Program-made: the position numbers and the translations under genes
In this document: piece by piece, positions 1 through 8,532 of the stretch
Numbering within the stretch: position 1 is the stretch's first letter
How the letters are laid out: each line of letters opens with the position of its first letter
The notes under the pieces: model-generated
Told to the model about the DNA's origin: nothing
Seen by the model: the letters and a program-made list of their open reading frames with translations, nothing else
Database searches by the model: none
Assembly: GCA_947503175.1 (NCBI GenBank)
Contig: CANNCO010000002.1
Coordinates: 248,001-312,000 of the forward strand
DNA: 64,000 bases
Direction: 5' to 3'
Source of the DNA: an uncultured Paracoccaceae bacterium
GTDB taxonomy: Bacteria; Pseudomonadota; Alphaproteobacteria; Rhodobacterales; Rhodobacteraceae

Positions 1-486
1 CAGATCCTGTATCGTCGCCACTGTGGCAGATGCCGTCTGTTCGCCCGCAATCACCTCGATCATCGGGATGATGTGCGGCGGGTTCGACCAGTGCATGCCC
101 ACGAACCGTTCGGGCTGCGAGATATGGGCCTGCAATTTAGTAATCGGTATGCCCGATGTATCGCTGGCAACCAATACATCCGCCGCGATCAGGGCATCGA
201 GTGCGCGATAAAGCTCGGCCTTGATTTCGACACTCTCGGGAACGTTCTCGATCACCAGATTGGCTCCGGCGACGGCCTCTTGCAGCGTCGCAGAGAATCT
301 CAGCTTCCCAGCCTGATCGACAATGCCCAACCCGTCGAGCGCATTCTCGATCATGGGCAACATCGCCTTCGCGCGCTCGGTCGCAGCAGTGGCGACATCA
401 TACGCACGCACCCGGTGCCCGCCACGCGCCAGCCTGGCGGCCATACCGGGCCCCATCGACCCCATCCCTATGATCGCGATCTTCAT
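1..486 (-). CDS. 3-hydroxyacyl-CoA dehydrogenase-like NAD-binding protein (3' part outside window)
   Basis: Only the first 162 codons are present; the gene runs off the left edge. The ATG at 486 begins a Rossmann fold with a GMGSMG dinucleotide loop at residues 7-12. Further on are a conserved DTSG segment and a GMHWSNPP motif, as in the NAD-binding half of 3-hydroxyacyl-CoA and 3-hydroxybutyryl-CoA dehydrogenases. The family oxidises a beta-hydroxyl group to a ketone with NAD in the cytosol. It starts three bases after the GST gene stops, so it is the last visible gene of the minus-strand operon that begins with the cupin gene. The true substrate cannot be told from this half; a 3-hydroxyacid dehydrogenase acting on a non-CoA compound is also possible. 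Confidence 0.85.
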   Translation of the reverse strand, partial: MKIAIIGMGSMGPGMAARLARGGHRVRAYDVATAATERAKAMLPMIENALDGLGIVDQAGKLRFSATLQEAVAGANLVIENVPESVEIKAELYRALDALIAADVLVASDTSGIPITKLQAHISQPERFVGMHWSNPPHIIPMIEVIAGEQTASATVATIQDL

Positions 487-489
487 GGG

Positions 490-1089
490 TCAGCCCGTTG
501 CCACCTTGAACGCCGCCCGCCGCGAGATACGGTCGAACCAATGCTCAAGCCCTGGCATCGACGAACGCTCATAAGGGAAGTTCAGGCATCGGCCCATGAT
601 CGGTGCTAGGGCACAATCGGCGATTGTCAGTTTTCCGAGCGCAACAAAGCCCTTGCCCTCCAGATGCGCGCTGACGATCTGCATTTGTGCGTGCAGGTCG
701 GCGATCTGTGCGTCGAACCCGGCGGGTCGGTCTGCGGGGTCCTGCTTCGCCCCCTTGAAACCCGCCATGTAGCCTGGGTTCACCGCGGCCAGAACGAAAT
801 CCATCCACCGCTCGACCTCGGTCCGTTCGGCTGGTGTGGCACCGGTCAGGCCATGTGCCCGTGTGTCCGCAAGATAACGCAGGATCGTGTTACTTTCCCA
901 GATCACCGCATCTCCGTCCACGAGGGTCGGCACCTTGGCCGTCGGGTTCATTGCAAGGTATTCGGGGGTCTTGGTGTTCTCGAACAACCGACCATAGTCT
1001 TCGCGCTCGTATTCCGCGCCTATCTCCTCCAGCGCGAACAATACCTTCTGGACATTTCCTGACGTTTTCCGCCCCAGCAGCTTCAGCAT
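490..1089 (-). CDS. Glutathione S-transferase family protein
   Basis: A 199-residue protein of normal GST length. The N-terminal thioredoxin-like half (about residues 1-75) holds the cis-proline segment AKVPTLVDGD and the glutathione-binding WESNTILRYL motif. The C-terminal half is helical. The family conjugates or isomerises substrates with glutathione; some members work as maleylpyruvate isomerase or in aromatic-compound breakdown. A role in processing a ring-cleavage product made by the neighbouring gentisate-dioxygenase-like cupin is an inference from context. A purine-rich GAAAGAAG ribosome-binding region precedes the ATG at 1089. Confidence 0.85.
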   Translation of the reverse strand: MLKLLGRKTSGNVQKVLFALEEIGAEYEREDYGRLFENTKTPEYLAMNPTAKVPTLVDGDAVIWESNTILRYLADTRAHGLTGATPAERTEVERWMDFVLAAVNPGYMAGFKGAKQDPADRPAGFDAQIADLHAQMQIVSAHLEGKGFVALGKLTIADCALAPIMGRCLNFPYERSSMPGLEHWFDRISRRAAFKVATG

Positions 1090-1109
1090 TCTTCTTTCCC
1101 TTCTGCCGC

Positions 1110-1502
1110 TCAGGGTTCGAGCGGTTTGTAGACGATGGCTTCCATCTCGACCCGCACACAGATCGCGGCTTTTGCCTCGACCGTCGTGCGTGCGATAACG
1201 CAGCCCTCGAAATATTTTTTGAAAACAGCGTTGTAGCGGCCAAAGTCACGCGTATCTTCAAGATAGGTGGTGACGCGGACGACATCTTTGAGCGTCGCGC
1301 CCTCTTCTGCGATGATGCGTTGAATCGCTTCGATCGTGCCCGCCGTCTCTTCCTCGATCGAGCCGACCATCATGTTGCCGTTCTCGTCTTTCGAGACCTG
1401 GCCAGAGACATAGATGTAATCCCCCGCCCGCACGGCGGGATGGAAGGGCAGGTTCGGGTTCTTTTTCCCGATAGCGTAGTGCTGGTCCGAAATCCTGGCC
1501 AT
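1110..1502 (-). CDS. RidA/YjgF family protein
   Basis: A 130-residue single-domain RidA-family protein, the usual size. It carries the family core YVSGQVSKDENG near the middle, then segments ending ARTTVEAKA and a C-terminal VEMEAIV strand. The canonical RidA arginine that binds the carboxylate is in this region (ARTTVEAK). Family members hydrolyse reactive enamines or imines, but many catabolic-cluster members have unknown deaminase or hydrolase roles. A GAGGAG Shine-Dalgarno lies just upstream of the ATG at 1502. It sits between the LVIVD-repeat gene and the GST gene in the same transcription direction, which suggests it handles an intermediate of that pathway. Confidence 0.85.
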   Translation of the reverse strand: MARISDQHYAIGKKNPNLPFHPAVRAGDYIYVSGQVSKDENGNMMVGSIEEETAGTIEAIQRIIAEEGATLKDVVRVTTYLEDTRDFGRYNAVFKKYFEGCVIARTTVEAKAAICVRVEMEAIVYKPLEP

Positions 1503-1511
1503 GGAGGCTCC

Positions 1512-2639
1512 TCAGAATGCGGTTGTTTCGATGATGTCGACACCATGAAACCGGTCGATAAGATAGATGATGCCACGATCGTCGATCGTCACATCGTTCG
1601 ATGACGGGCGGCTGCCGCCCTTGGGGGCGTCAGGAGTGTAGTGACCCACCTCACGCGGGTTATAGGGATCGGCAATATCCACAAGCCGCAGGCCTTGCGC
1701 GAACCACGCGAAGGGAATGATTGTCCCCGCTGGGCGCTCTGAGGGCTGGTGACAGCCCATCATCGGTTCCTGCGGGCTGCCATCGCCGTGCAACCCCTCA
1801 ACCTGCCATGTGGCAATCGGCGTCGGATGAGTTTCGACAGTAATGTCATAGATCCATGTGAATGCAGGTGCAGCCGGGTAAAGCTTAGCCACATCTTCAT
1901 CTGCCACGACCATGATGTCCCGCCCGGCAATCGGCTGCGCCATGGGCAGGCAGGTATGGGTCGGGTGCGGATAGACCGGGCTTGTGTTCACGCCCGAAAT
2001 CGCCTTGGGCTTCGACATATCCGAGATATCGAGTATGTAAAGCCCATGGTGCCAATAGCTTACGTAAAGCCTGTCGCCCCTCCGGATCGGGTGGTGGCAG
2101 CGTGGCGCGACCCAGTTGTCCCATGGGTACTCCTCGCCACCCGCCTGCCACTGGCCCGGTATCCACCAACGACCCACCTCGATCGGGTTCACCGGATCCT
2201 GAAGGTCGAGGATCATGACGAAATTGCCGATATAGCCATCTGCCGTCGGTGAGATGTAGGCGTAACGCCCATCGAAGTCATAGCGATGAACACCGCGGCC
2301 ACCCGTCCGCCATTTCGAGATCAGCTTTGGTTCGGCCGGTTTCGATACATCATAGATGCCCATACCGCCGCCAAATTCCTGATCGCCATCCTGACCGATC
2401 TTTTCGTGGTTCACGATCATGATGTCACCGGACGCGCGCACCTTGTGCGAGTGCCAGCCGTCGGGAACATCGATGCGCGCGAGGATCTTTGGCGCACGCG
2501 GGTCCGCGACATCAACAATCGTCGTCCCGGAGGGGTTTCGCATATGTCCAATGTAAAGAGTCGTCCCCTCGACCCAGACCTGACCGCCACCGGGGCAATC
2601 GATATGCGACAACAGCTTGGTGTTCAGTGCATTTGGCAT
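1512..2639 (-). CDS. LVIVD-repeat beta-propeller-like protein
   Basis: A 375-residue protein with recurring units ending in a hydrophobic strand followed by D(I/V)(S/A)DP-type turns, for example TTIVDVADPRAP, GIYDVSKPAEPK, MILDLQDPVNPI, YILDISDMSKPK and LRLVDIADPYNP. This is the LVIVD-repeat pattern expected to fold as a beta-propeller. No signal peptide is visible, so a cytosolic place is likely. No enzymatic activity can be assigned. Several His- and Cys-containing segments (CHHPIRRGD, HPTHTCLP, GCHQPSERP) could bind a metal. It lies 20 bp downstream of the cupin gene in the same operon, so it probably acts in the same unknown catabolic route. Confidence 0.75.
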   Translation of the reverse strand: MPNALNTKLLSHIDCPGGGQVWVEGTTLYIGHMRNPSGTTIVDVADPRAPKILARIDVPDGWHSHKVRASGDIMIVNHEKIGQDGDQEFGGGMGIYDVSKPAEPKLISKWRTGGRGVHRYDFDGRYAYISPTADGYIGNFVMILDLQDPVNPIEVGRWWIPGQWQAGGEEYPWDNWVAPRCHHPIRRGDRLYVSYWHHGLYILDISDMSKPKAISGVNTSPVYPHPTHTCLPMAQPIAGRDIMVVADEDVAKLYPAAPAFTWIYDITVETHPTPIATWQVEGLHGDGSPQEPMMGCHQPSERPAGTIIPFAWFAQGLRLVDIADPYNPREVGHYTPDAPKGGSRPSSNDVTIDDRGIIYLIDRFHGVDIIETTAF

Positions 2640-2659
2640 CCTACGTCCCCCAATCCAAC

Positions 2660-3808
2660 TCAGGCACGACGGACCACATCACCGCCCTCGGTCTGCCCCC
2701 ATGACTTGAAGAGTGACAATTTCTTTAGTGTCGGTTCATCAGATGCGACGAATAGATAGACCGGTTCGGTCTCGGACCCGTTGTGATGCTCGCACCATGC
2801 GCCGCCGGGAACGGCAAGCGTATCGAACTCATTCCAGTCGAAACGCTGCCCATCGACGATGGAATATCCGCTGCCCTGGAAGGGAGCGACAAGGAGGCTG
2901 GCCGTCTGACGCAGTGGCAGGGTCTTTTCGCCGGGACGGAGCATCTGCGCAAAGAACGTGATGGTCTTGAACACCGGTTCGCCGCGCGTCGGGTCGGTGT
3001 ACTCGACCATAAGCGCCTCGTGAGGATCGCCCTCTTCGTCGCGGAAGCGGTGGAAAATCTCCATCATTGCATCCCAACGATAGACATACATCGGCGAGGA
3101 CAGACCACCGCCACGGTGGTGGTCCACCCAGCGCGGCGTCATTCCCCCCGTCCCATAGATCGCGCGGGAATAATCCGTCGGGTATTGTGCCGTTTGCTGC
3201 TTGCGCCGCACCTCTTTACCGTTCTCGATCTCTGTATAGTTGTGGTCGAAATGGATCGCGTTCAGCGTTTCGACCAGAGGAAGATCCAGAACCGACAGAT
3301 TGACCGCTTCCTGATCACCCATCGTTCCGTGATTGTGCCAAGTGTCGTTCGGCGTCAGGACCATATCTCCCGGTCCGAACGTGATGTCTTCGCCCGCGAC
3401 ACCGGTGAAGTTGCCCTTGCCGGTCAGACCAAAGCGGATCGCCGAGGGCGAGTGTTTGTGCGGCGGCATGATCTCGTTCGGATCGTTCAGACGATAGGCG
3501 GTGTACATCGTCGACACAGTCGCGCGCTTAGGAGCGAGGCCCGGGTTGACCAGCACCAGACTGCGCCGCTCGCTGTCATCCATGGTGATCAGATCCGCCG
3601 ACATCCTCAGAAGCGGCTCGATGTCGTCCTTGTAGGTCCAAAGGTGAGGAACTGCGTGCTTTGTCGCCATCAGTTGGCGCACTTCATCATTGGTTACATC
3701 GTCTGAGGTCGCCCAGAAGGGAAACATGCTTTTTTCGGCAATTGCATCGTACATTTTTGCAAGAGCGGTATCGCGGTTTGACAGGGCGTTGGCAGAGGTG
3801 TCCGACAT
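2660..3808 (-). CDS. Bicupin dioxygenase of the gentisate 1,2-dioxygenase family
   Basis: A 382-residue two-cupin protein of the size of gentisate and 1-hydroxy-2-naphthoate dioxygenases. The N-terminal cupin has the metal ligands in PPHKHSPSAIRF, followed by a GPGDMVLTPNDTWHNHG segment that supplies the third histidine. The C-terminal cupin is degenerate, with the related AVPGGAWCEHHN strand. The family uses Fe(II) and oxygen to cleave an aromatic ring next to hydroxyl groups without a catechol. Gentisate is only one possible substrate; salicylate and hydroxynaphthoate enzymes look similar. It is the first gene of the operon running to 1, and an AT-rich upstream region separates it from the GMC oxidoreductase. 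Confidence 0.75.
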   Translation of the reverse strand: MSDTSANALSNRDTALAKMYDAIAEKSMFPFWATSDDVTNDEVRQLMATKHAVPHLWTYKDDIEPLLRMSADLITMDDSERRSLVLVNPGLAPKRATVSTMYTAYRLNDPNEIMPPHKHSPSAIRFGLTGKGNFTGVAGEDITFGPGDMVLTPNDTWHNHGTMGDQEAVNLSVLDLPLVETLNAIHFDHNYTEIENGKEVRRKQQTAQYPTDYSRAIYGTGGMTPRWVDHHRGGGLSSPMYVYRWDAMMEIFHRFRDEEGDPHEALMVEYTDPTRGEPVFKTITFFAQMLRPGEKTLPLRQTASLLVAPFQGSGYSIVDGQRFDWNEFDTLAVPGGAWCEHHNGSETEPVYLFVASDEPTLKKLSLFKSWGQTEGGDVVRRA

Positions 3809-4092
3809 GGATAGCGGTCCTTCTTGATCAGTCTCTTTTCGGTCAACTTGGACGAAGCCTATCGGTCAGACTGAACCAAATCAACCAATCTATACAGATT
3901 AATGGTTGCATGTTTCCACGTTGATCGTAGAAATCCAAACGAGTGCCGCGGAGCTATTTATTTTCAAATCATTGTTTTAAATGAAAATATTCACTCACTA
4001 AGTTAGTATTCTAACCATTTACGTAATAAATGGTTCACATCTTGATCAGAACCAGGTCAGTCACCACATGATTGCGCGGCGGCAATCTCGCC
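3809..4092. promoter_or_regulatory. AT-rich intergenic region with inverted repeats, probable promoter/operator
   Basis: This 284-bp gap is markedly richer in A and T than its surroundings and holds no credible gene. Two dyads stand out. TGGTTC at 4031-4036 pairs with GAACCA at 4049-4054. AACCA at 3883-3887 pairs with TGGTT at 3903-3907. GntR/FCD regulators often bind TGGT-ACCA-type dyads, and a GntR gene lies at 5921, so these may be its sites upstream of the cupin operon. That link is an inference. Confidence 0.4.
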
Positions 4093-5712
4093 CTAATGGG
4101 AACCGGAAAGAATCATATCTGACGCCTTCTCGGCGATCATCAGAACGGCCGCATTGATGTTACCGTTGGGCAGATCCGGCATCACCGAAGCGTCGACGAC
4201 GCGAAGTCCCTCGACCCCGTGCACCCGCAGATCGGGGCCGACAACGCTGCGGGAATCCTCTGCTGCGCCCATCCTGCATGTTCCTGCCGGGTGGTGCACA
4301 GTGATCAGACTCTTGCGGATATAGGCATCGATCGCATCACGGTCGGTACAGTCAGGCCCCGGCACGATTTCGGCCTTGACGAAAGGACGCATCTCGGCGC
4401 TGGCAGCCAGCTCCCGAGCAATCCCGAACCCTTCGCGCAGAACGGTCCAATCATGATCTGCGGCCAGAAAATTCTGCCGGATCAGAGGCGCCCGTGCCGG
4501 ATCAGCGGAGGCCAGCGAGATCTTTCCACGCGCCTCGGGCTGCGTCAAAACAAGCCGCGTCGCAAAGCCGTCTGCGAAAGGCGCCTTGAACGGCGACAGG
4601 TAAGGCCAAGCCGCCAGGGGCGCTGCGGTGAACAAGAACTGGATGTCGGGAACGTCTGCGGCAAGGCTCGACCGCAGGAAGGCCGTAATGCCACCCGGAA
4701 CATCCCCCGTAAAACCCTCACCGCCCAGATAGGTTCGAGCCAGATCGGGAACGATGCGGTCATACCGCATCATCCGATGGAACGGCCCTTGCGGCAAAGA
4801 CCGGTGGTACATCGCTATGATCGATGGATGGTCCGACAGGTTCTGGCCGACGCCTGGCAGGTCAACACGAACCGCGATGTCATGACTTTTAAGGTGCTGG
4901 GCGGGGCCAACCCCAGAAATCATCAACAATTGCGGTGAGTTAACGACGCCTCCGGACAACACGACCTCTTGTGTGGCGCGCGCTTCGCGCATCCCACCCC
5001 TGTCGCGCCAACGAAGGCCGGTTACCCTGTCTCCCTGAAAGGTCAGGGCCTCGACGAAAGCGCCGGTCCTGACCGTCAGCGACTGGCGGTAGAGGACCGG
5101 GCGCAGATAGGCATTCGACGCGCTGTCCCGTCGTCCTCGCCGGATCGACATTTGCAGACGCGCGAACCCCTCCTGTTCGGCGCCATTGTAGTCGTCGGTC
5201 CAGCCGAAAGCGTTGCGTCCCGCAGCACCGAATGCCTCGACAAGCGGATCTTCGAACTTGCAGTACTGGGTATTGACCGGGCCGCTCTCGCCACGCCAGT
5301 CGCTTGGGCTTTCGGTCCAATGTTCCTGTCTCTTGAAATAGGGCAGCGTCTCATCGGGACCCCAATCCGCAAGCTCCGGCTCCGACGCCCAGCGCCGGTA
5401 GGTTCTCCGGTCGCCCCGTACATAGGCCATCGCATTGGTCGACGAACAGCCGCCGACGACCTTGCCGCGTGCGAACTCGACCTCGCGGCCGTCCACGTTA
5501 TCTTCCGCGATGCAGTCATAGCCCCAGTCATGCCGACGCTCGACAAACATCTTGCCCCAGGTCAACGGAATATCGATCAGGGGATCACGATCCCACGAAC
5601 CTGCCTCAAGCAAAAGAACCCGATTGATGCCGCCTGCGCTCAGGCGATTGGCAAGAACGCAACCTGCCGATCCTGCACCCACAACGATGTAGTCATATTC
5701 CTCGATTTTCAT
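4093..5712 (-). CDS. GMC-family FAD-dependent oxidoreductase (choline/alcohol dehydrogenase type)
   Basis: A 539-residue protein. It opens with the FAD-binding [16 protein letters not shown] motif at about residues 8-23. It has the GMC signature [18 protein letters not shown] near residue 90 and the C-terminal catalytic [10 protein letters not shown] motif followed by [17 protein letters not shown]. Family members oxidise primary alcohols or choline, or serve as alcohol or sugar dehydrogenases. The ATG at 5712 is preferred over an upstream in-frame start at 5796 because the FAD motif then falls at its usual distance. It is divergent from the GntR gene. A second GMC enzyme lies at 6668, so this cluster may oxidise an alcohol in two steps or act on two related alcohols. 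Confidence 0.88.
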   Translation of the reverse strand: MKIEEYDYIVVGAGSAGCVLANRLSAGGINRVLLLEAGSWDRDPLIDIPLTWGKMFVERRHDWGYDCIAEDNVDGREVEFARGKVVGGCSSTNAMAYVRGDRRTYRRWASEPELADWGPDETLPYFKRQEHWTESPSDWRGESGPVNTQYCKFEDPLVEAFGAAGRNAFGWTDDYNGAEQEGFARLQMSIRRGRRDSASNAYLRPVLYRQSLTVRTGAFVEALTFQGDRVTGLRWRDRGGMREARATQEVVLSGGVVNSPQLLMISGVGPAQHLKSHDIAVRVDLPGVGQNLSDHPSIIAMYHRSLPQGPFHRMMRYDRIVPDLARTYLGGEGFTGDVPGGITAFLRSSLAADVPDIQFLFTAAPLAAWPYLSPFKAPFADGFATRLVLTQPEARGKISLASADPARAPLIRQNFLAADHDWTVLREGFGIARELAASAEMRPFVKAEIVPGPDCTDRDAIDAYIRKSLITVHHPAGTCRMGAAEDSRSVVGPDLRVHGVEGLRVVDASVMPDLPNGNINAAVLMIAEKASDMILSGSH

Positions 5713-5920
5713 GGGCCCCAAGCGTGGTCGGAGAAAGAGCGAGAGCGGCTCCCGCAACAGAACCAGAGCGAACCATTTATGAACCGTTAATGTCAATGGT
5801 CTTGTCCAAGCATCACGTTTCCGCTATAAGATCGCAGGCGTCGATGCCATTCAGGGGCGTGGCATCCGATCTTCTGCCGACTTCGGCACGCCATTTCGTA
5901 GACCGACCAGAGGACGTGTA

Positions 5921-6646
5921 TTGACGCAGACATCTTCGCAAACAGTATCGCGCAGCGGCGGCCCAACGCCCGCCCATCTTCGGGCCGTTCTGGCAGAGCT
6001 TGCCGCTGGCGGCACCACGCTCCCTCCGGAGCGTGAACTGGTGGAACAACTGGGTGTTCCGCGCTCCCGTTTGCGCAGGGTTCTGGCGGAAATGCGTGAA
6101 GCCGGGCACCTGCCACCGGCACAGGTCGGACGCCGGACGACCCGGGAAGGCAGCATGCAGACCGACACACTCGCACGCCTCGCCAATCCGACCGATGTCA
6201 TCGAATTGCGTCTCATCCTGGAACCGCAGTTTGCGCGGCTTGCGGCCGTCCGCGCGTCGGCGCTTGAAATTGCCCGAATCACCAAAGCCGCGGCAAGCGG
6301 GCCGGACGAGGATTACGGCGCGCCAGACCTGACATTCCATCTCGAGATTGCGAGCGCCTCCCGCAACGCACTGGGCCGCGAGCTTTACAACATCCTGCGA
6401 CAGGTCGGAGCGGATGCGCGTGTGCGCCTGCCGGCGCGAAGACCGCTTTGCCCGAAACGCCGCGAAGCGCGCGATGCCGAACACATGCGTATTGCCCGCG
6501 CCATCTCGGAACGTGATCCGGAACGCGCCGAAGACTGTATGCGTGCACATCTTTCAAGCGTCCAGGCTCTTGTCATGAAAAGAATTTCTCCCGAGATCGC
6601 AGATACATCCAAGACAGCCACCACCGATGCTGCACACGCAACGTGA
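5921..6646 (+). CDS. GntR-family (FadR/FCD) transcriptional regulator
   Basis: A 241-residue regulator with an N-terminal winged helix around residues 15-70 (LPPERELVEQLGVPRSRLRRVLAEM, read in two parts). The C-terminal helical FCD ligand-binding domain begins near VIELRLILEPQFARLAA, and its metal- or ligand-binding histidines appear in LTFHLEIA and EHMRIARAI. The start is TTG at 5921, with GAGGA six bases upstream; no ATG is available before the winged helix. FCD regulators usually repress catabolic genes until an organic acid binds. It lies between two GMC oxidoreductase genes, divergent from the first and 21 bp ahead of the second, so it probably controls both. Confidence 0.85.
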   Translation: MTQTSSQTVSRSGGPTPAHLRAVLAELAAGGTTLPPERELVEQLGVPRSRLRRVLAEMREAGHLPPAQVGRRTTREGSMQTDTLARLANPTDVIELRLILEPQFARLAAVRASALEIARITKAAASGPDEDYGAPDLTFHLEIASASRNALGRELYNILRQVGADARVRLPARRPLCPKRREARDAEHMRIARAISERDPERAEDCMRAHLSSVQALVMKRISPEIADTSKTATTDAAHAT

Positions 6647-6667
6647 CCCGCTGCTGCTACTTTTGAC

Positions 6668-8233
6668 ATGACTGACACCGCCGATGTGATCGTCGTCGGT
6701 GCAGGTACGGCGGGGTCTGTTCTTGCAAGCAGGTTGAGCGAAGATCGATCCGTTCGCATCCTTCTTGTCGAAGCGGGCGGTGAAGCCCTTGACCCCCGGA
6801 TTGCCGACCCGGCCGCATGGCCGAACTTGCAGGGCACGCCGATCGACTGGAACTACATGACAGCGCCGCAGAAGCATATGGCTGGGCGGGTGCATCCTTG
6901 GCCGCGCGGCAAGGTCATCGGCGGGTCAAGCGCGATCCATGCGATGGGTCATATGCGCGGCCACCCGGTGGATTTCGATGCCTGGGTCAACGACGGGGCG
7001 CCCGGATGGGGCTGGCAGGACTTGCTGCCGTACTTCATGAAGTCCGAAACCTCGCCCTTTGCCGATGGTCGCCACTACGGCGGGTCCGGGCCTATTCATC
7101 TTGAGCAGCCCCGAAAACCGCATCCTTTGACCGAAGCCCATCGTGCTGCAGGCGCGTCGCTCGGTCTGGCACCATTACGTGACCATAACGGACCGGATGG
7201 GATGTCTGGACCGACACTCAACACGATGACCATTCAGAACGGTCTCAGACAAAGCACCGCCGATGCGTATCTGACCGAATCCGTTCGTGCACGGCCCAAT
7301 CTTGAGCTGCGCACAGGACTGCTGGTCGACCGCCTTACCTTTGAGGGCGACCGTATCGCGGGTCTGATCGCCGAAGAAAACGGCCGCATCGTCAATCTGA
7401 CAGCCGCACGCGGGGTACTGCTTTGTGCCGGGGCTATTGCGACGCCGCTCATCCTGATGCGATCCGGCCTTGGGCCTGCAGCGGACCTGCGCAACGCAGG
7501 CATCGAAACTCTGCGCGACATACCCGCGATCGGAGACAACCTTCAGGATCATCTTCTGTCTGCTGGCAACGTCTACCGCGCCCGGCGGCCCGTTCCACCG
7601 ACCAGCACGCAGCATTCGGAATCTCTGACCTATATCCACGCGAAAGGTCAGGATGCCAGCGACGCCCCCGAACTCGTCGTGGGCTGCGTTACCGTTCCGA
7701 TCGTCTCCGAGGCGCTGACTGACGAGGTCGATGCCCCGGGGGCCGGCGCGGGATACACGCTGATGTTCGGCATCACACATCCGAGAAGCCGGGGGCGTCT
7801 GCGTATAGCCTCGGCAAGTCCGGATGCCAGACCAGTGATTGACCCGGCCTATCTTTCGGATCAGACTGATCGCGATCATTTCCTTGAAGCACTGGACTGG
7901 GCCCGCGCACTGGGCGCATCTGAACCCTATTCCGGCTGGCGGCAGGATGAGGTTCTGCCACGCGCAGACCACCTTGCCAATATGGCGGCGAAGCTTGACT
8001 TCATCGAGAAGGCGGCATTCACGCACCACCACCCGATCGGCACATGCCGCATGGGAGATGGCGTGAACGCCGTTATCGGCAGCGACTTGAAGTTAAAAGG
8101 TTTTTCAGGAGTTTGGGTGTGTGATGGCTCGATCCTGCCGACGCTCACGACAGGTCCGGTGAATGCGGCCATCGTTGCGGTCGCGGAGCGCGCAGCCGAC
8201 CTGCTGCGGGCACAACTGCGCCAAGGCATCTGA
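6668..8233 (+). CDS. GMC-family FAD-dependent oxidoreductase
   Basis: A 521-residue GMC flavoprotein. The FAD motif VIVVGAGTAGSVLASRL is at residues 8-24. The family signature PRGKVIGGSSAIHAMGHMRG follows near residue 80. The catalytic THHHPIGTCRMG motif comes before VCDGSILPTLTTGPVNAA near the C-terminus. It is clearly a paralogue of the enzyme at 4093-5712 but distant in sequence. It follows the GntR gene by 21 bp and is likely cotranscribed. The substrate is unknown. The stop at 8233 ends the first catabolic cluster. Confidence 0.88.
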   Translation: MTDTADVIVVGAGTAGSVLASRLSEDRSVRILLVEAGGEALDPRIADPAAWPNLQGTPIDWNYMTAPQKHMAGRVHPWPRGKVIGGSSAIHAMGHMRGHPVDFDAWVNDGAPGWGWQDLLPYFMKSETSPFADGRHYGGSGPIHLEQPRKPHPLTEAHRAAGASLGLAPLRDHNGPDGMSGPTLNTMTIQNGLRQSTADAYLTESVRARPNLELRTGLLVDRLTFEGDRIAGLIAEENGRIVNLTAARGVLLCAGAIATPLILMRSGLGPAADLRNAGIETLRDIPAIGDNLQDHLLSAGNVYRARRPVPPTSTQHSESLTYIHAKGQDASDAPELVVGCVTVPIVSEALTDEVDAPGAGAGYTLMFGITHPRSRGRLRIASASPDARPVIDPAYLSDQTDRDHFLEALDWARALGASEPYSGWRQDEVLPRADHLANMAAKLDFIEKAAFTHHHPIGTCRMGDGVNAVIGSDLKLKGFSGVWVCDGSILPTLTTGPVNAAIVAVAERAADLLRAQLRQGI

Positions 8234-8532
8234 CTCCTGATCGAATCAGAACCATCCCCGGGGGGCATGGGTCCGGAAGGCTGCAGTGCGGTTTCGAAGA
8301 AAGCACTCCAGATACAATGCATTTCCGGCACTGTGACTTGTCGACTTTCCGTGCCTTCCGTGAACCTCGGATAAGCATCCAAAATAGTTTCGACTAATGG
8401 GCGATAACTCAACAAGACAAGACCAAACCTCTGGATTTTCACCTCCCATATGATAAACTGGCATCTTATTAGACTATTTATTTTAATTATCAGTACTCGC
8501 GTCTGATCAGACTCTGGGGGGTGTGAAGCGCA
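8234..8532. other. Intergenic region upstream of the TolC-type gene
   Basis: About 300 bp without a convincing gene. The last 150 bp become AT-rich, which would suit a promoter for the outer-membrane component. A G6 tract at 8516-8521 lies 11 bases before the ATG at 8533. No clear terminator for the GMC gene was recognised. Confidence 0.4.
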
